This document shows positions 29,401 to 30,874 of a DNA stretch of 30,874 bases, in pieces; positions within the stretch are counted from its first letter, which is position 1; each line of letters starts with the position of its first letter. The DNA lies in the NCBI GenBank assembly GCA_027619655.1, contig JAQCHR010000003.1, forward strand, positions 1 through 30,874. The letters run 5' to 3'. Origin of the DNA: Pseudomonadota bacterium (GTDB lineage Bacteria; Pseudomonadota; Alphaproteobacteria; UBA8366; GCA-2717185). The position numbers and the translations under genes are program-made. The notes below the pieces were generated by a model that saw only the letters and a list, made by a program, of their open reading frames with translations, did no database searches and had not been told where the DNA came from.

Positions 29401-29898
29401 ATGAATTTAGGGGATTCTTGGGCGCGGCGGCTGGCGGTCGCCGCTGTTGTTTTGATGACGGTTATGGCATTGCCCGGTGCGGGGCATGCCGCAAACGCCA
29501 TGCCCTATCCCGGCACGCAGATGGTTGCGACCAAATTCGGATTCGACGCGCTGCGCCAGCGGTTGGAAACGGCCATAGAGGGCAACGGGATGTTCGTGGT
29601 GACCCGGGCCAGCGCCAGCGCCGGCGCCGAAGGCCGCGTCATCAAAATCGCCGGCAATATCGTCCTCGGCGTCTATCGCAATGATTTCGCGATCCGCATG
29701 CTGGCGGCGAGCGTCCCGGCGGGGATCGAGGCGCCGCTGCGATTCTATATAACCGAAAACGCGGATGGATCGGCGACGCTGACCTGGCGCCGGCCCAGCG
29801 CCGTGTTCGCCCCGTATGAAAGCGCGGAAATGGACGCAATGGCCACGGAGCTGGATGTCATCTGGGCCGCCATCGTCAAACAGACCCTCCAGGGCTGA
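29401..29898 (+). CDS. Exported DUF302 protein
   Basis: The 165-residue product starts with a signal peptide (positively charged WARRLA, then a hydrophobic AVAAVVLMTVMAL and cleavage near GHA-AN at about residue 30). The mature part is a DUF302 domain: MVATKFGFDALRQRLETAIEGNGMFVV, ending in the LRFYITENADGSATLTWRRPS region and ELDVIWAAI. DUF302 proteins are small periplasmic proteins of unclear function, often seen near sulfur-related genes. GGGGAGAGG precedes the ATG at 29401; upstream in-frame ATGs read poorly. It lies 11 bases before the YeeE/YedE transporter, so the two probably share a transcript. Confidence 0.85.
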   Translation: MNLGDSWARRLAVAAVVLMTVMALPGAGHAANAMPYPGTQMVATKFGFDALRQRLETAIEGNGMFVVTRASASAGAEGRVIKIAGNIVLGVYRNDFAIRMLAASVPAGIEAPLRFYITENADGSATLTWRRPSAVFAPYESAEMDAMATELDVIWAAIVKQTLQG

Positions 29899-29909
29899 CC
29901 CGGCACGCC

Positions 29910-30874
29910 GTGGCGGCCTCCCTGACCGAAACCGCCGGCGCCGGCGCCGAAATGCAGCGCCCCGTCATTCTGACGGGCCTGGCGCTGATCGGTCTCATGA
30001 CATGGCAGCTCGCCCCGGATGGCTGGCGGATCGTGACCCTGTTCGGGCTGGGCGCGCTGATGGGCCTCGTGCTCTATCACGCCGCCTTCGGGTTTTCGTC
30101 GGCATTCCGTTGGATGATCCTGCACCGCGACGTTTCCGGCGTCCTGCCGCAGCTTGCGATGCTGGCGATCGCGACGGTCCTGTTCGCGCCGACCCTGGCG
30201 GCCGGCACCGCCTTCGGCCACGCCGTCGGCGGCGCGGTTGCGCCGGTGGGCGTGCAGGTCGCGGCAGGCGCCTTCCTGTTCGGCATCGGCATGCAGCTCG
30301 GCAATGGCTGCGGGTCCGGGACCCTGTTTACCCTGGGCGGCGGCAGCACCCGGATGGTCGTCACGCTGGCCGCGTTTATCGGGGGCTCCTTCTGGGCCAG
30401 CCTGCATATGCATTGGTGGGCCGAAACGCCAAGCCTGCCCGCCATCGCGCTGGGCGAGGTGCTGGGCTGGACCCCGGCGATGCTGCTGCAACTCGCCATT
30501 TTACTGGCGCTCTATCTGATTCTCCGGCGCTGGGGCCGGGTTGCGCTGCGCCCGCAACCGCCCCGGCCGCTGTTGCGGCGGTTGCTGACCGGCGGCTGGC
30601 CGTTCCTGTGGGGCGGCGCGGCGCTGGCTGTCCTGAACTGGCTATCGCTGATCGTGGCGGGCTACCCCTGGTCGATCACCTGGGGATTCACCCTGACCGG
30701 GGCGAAAATCGCGCAAATATTGGGCTGGGATCCGGCTGGCGCGTGGTTCTGGCGCGGCGGGTTCACCGAAAACGCGCTGAACAGCAGCCTGCTGCGCGAT
30801 GACACCTTCGTGATGGACAGCGGGATCGTGCTGGGGGCGCTGGTTGCCGCCGGGCTGGCGGGCTGGTTCGCCCC
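29910..30874 (+). CDS. YeeE/YedE-family sulfur-compound transporter (5' part)
   Basis: The frame from GTG 29910 runs open to the end of the window (321 residues, incomplete); I translated it by hand. About eight hydrophobic segments are visible. The family hallmark is GMQLGNGCGSGTLFTLGGGS (residues 127-146), with a conserved cysteine in the GNGCGSG loop that carries thiosulfate or sulfide during transport in YeeE-type proteins. A second typical part, AGYPWSITWGFTLTGAKI, follows. The protein imports a sulfur compound across the inner membrane. GTG is 11 bases after the DUF302 stop. A later ATG at 29952 would remove 14 residues; neither has a strong ribosome site. Which sulfur species it carries cannot be read here. 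Confidence 0.88.
   Translation, partial: MAASLTETAGAGAEMQRPVILTGLALIGLMTWQLAPDGWRIVTLFGLGALMGLVLYHAAFGFSSAFRWMILHRDVSGVLPQLAMLAIATVLFAPTLAAGTAFGHAVGGAVAPVGVQVAAGAFLFGIGMQLGNGCGSGTLFTLGGGSTRMVVTLAAFIGGSFWASLHMHWWAETPSLPAIALGEVLGWTPAMLLQLAILLALYLILRRWGRVALRPQPPRPLLRRLLTGGWPFLWGGAALAVLNWLSLIVAGYPWSITWGFTLTGAKIAQILGWDPAGAWFWRGGFTENALNSSLLRDDTFVMDSGIVLGALVAAGLAGWFA

Overview
The window reads as a chromosome segment of a free-living alphaproteobacterium with moderately high GC, probably related to Rhodospirillales-type lineages. The clues are a class I (archaeal-type) lysyl-tRNA synthetase, a CIRCE-controlled groES-groEL operon, a fused 2-oxoacid:ferredoxin oxidoreductase with an adrenodoxin-reductase-type ferredoxin reductase, a TipF-like degenerate EAL protein, and small conserved genes typical of that class. 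No rRNA, tRNA, CRISPR array or insertion sequence was recognised.

Layout, left to right. Positions 1-8832 are almost entirely minus-strand: the 5' part of an MlaA/VacJ lipid-transport protein; an NudC-type NADH pyrophosphatase, a YffB/Spx-like thioredoxin-fold reductase and a 14-helix MFS exporter in one probable operon; a long palindrome and a 51-residue membrane protein; then korB, korA and a ferredoxin-NADP+ reductase, which together look like an electron path from 2-oxoglutarate through ferredoxin to NADP(H). From 9027 the strand changes to plus for a heat-shock promoter, CIRCE operator, groES, groEL and a strong terminator. Positions 11252-17484 hold a small unknown protein, a MarR regulator behind a palindromic operator candidate, a TerB-like protein, a DinG-type iron-sulfur helicase and lysK. 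Positions 17521-18806 hold a possible GIY-YIG-like protein and a class IV aminotransferase, both on the minus strand.

Positions 18894-25899 form the most unusual region: a compact, deleted podovirus-like prophage with no integrase. It keeps a CI/LexA-like S24 repressor facing a divergent promoter with an operator-like palindrome, then two conserved small genes, a proline-rich protein, a portal protein, a Bbp19-like protein and a scaffolding protein. A terminase large subunit follows that has lost its ATPase half. After it come a small secreted protein, a terminator, and a lysis pair (membrane protein plus SleB-like cell wall hydrolase). Capsid, tail and integration genes are missing. One gene has lost its stop codon and stays in frame with the portal.

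Positions 26001-30874 return to housekeeping genes on the plus strand: pyrD, a tipF-like gene translationally coupled to a HAD-IIA hydrolase, and a DUF302 periplasmic protein just before a YeeE/YedE-family sulfur-compound transporter that runs off the end of the window.
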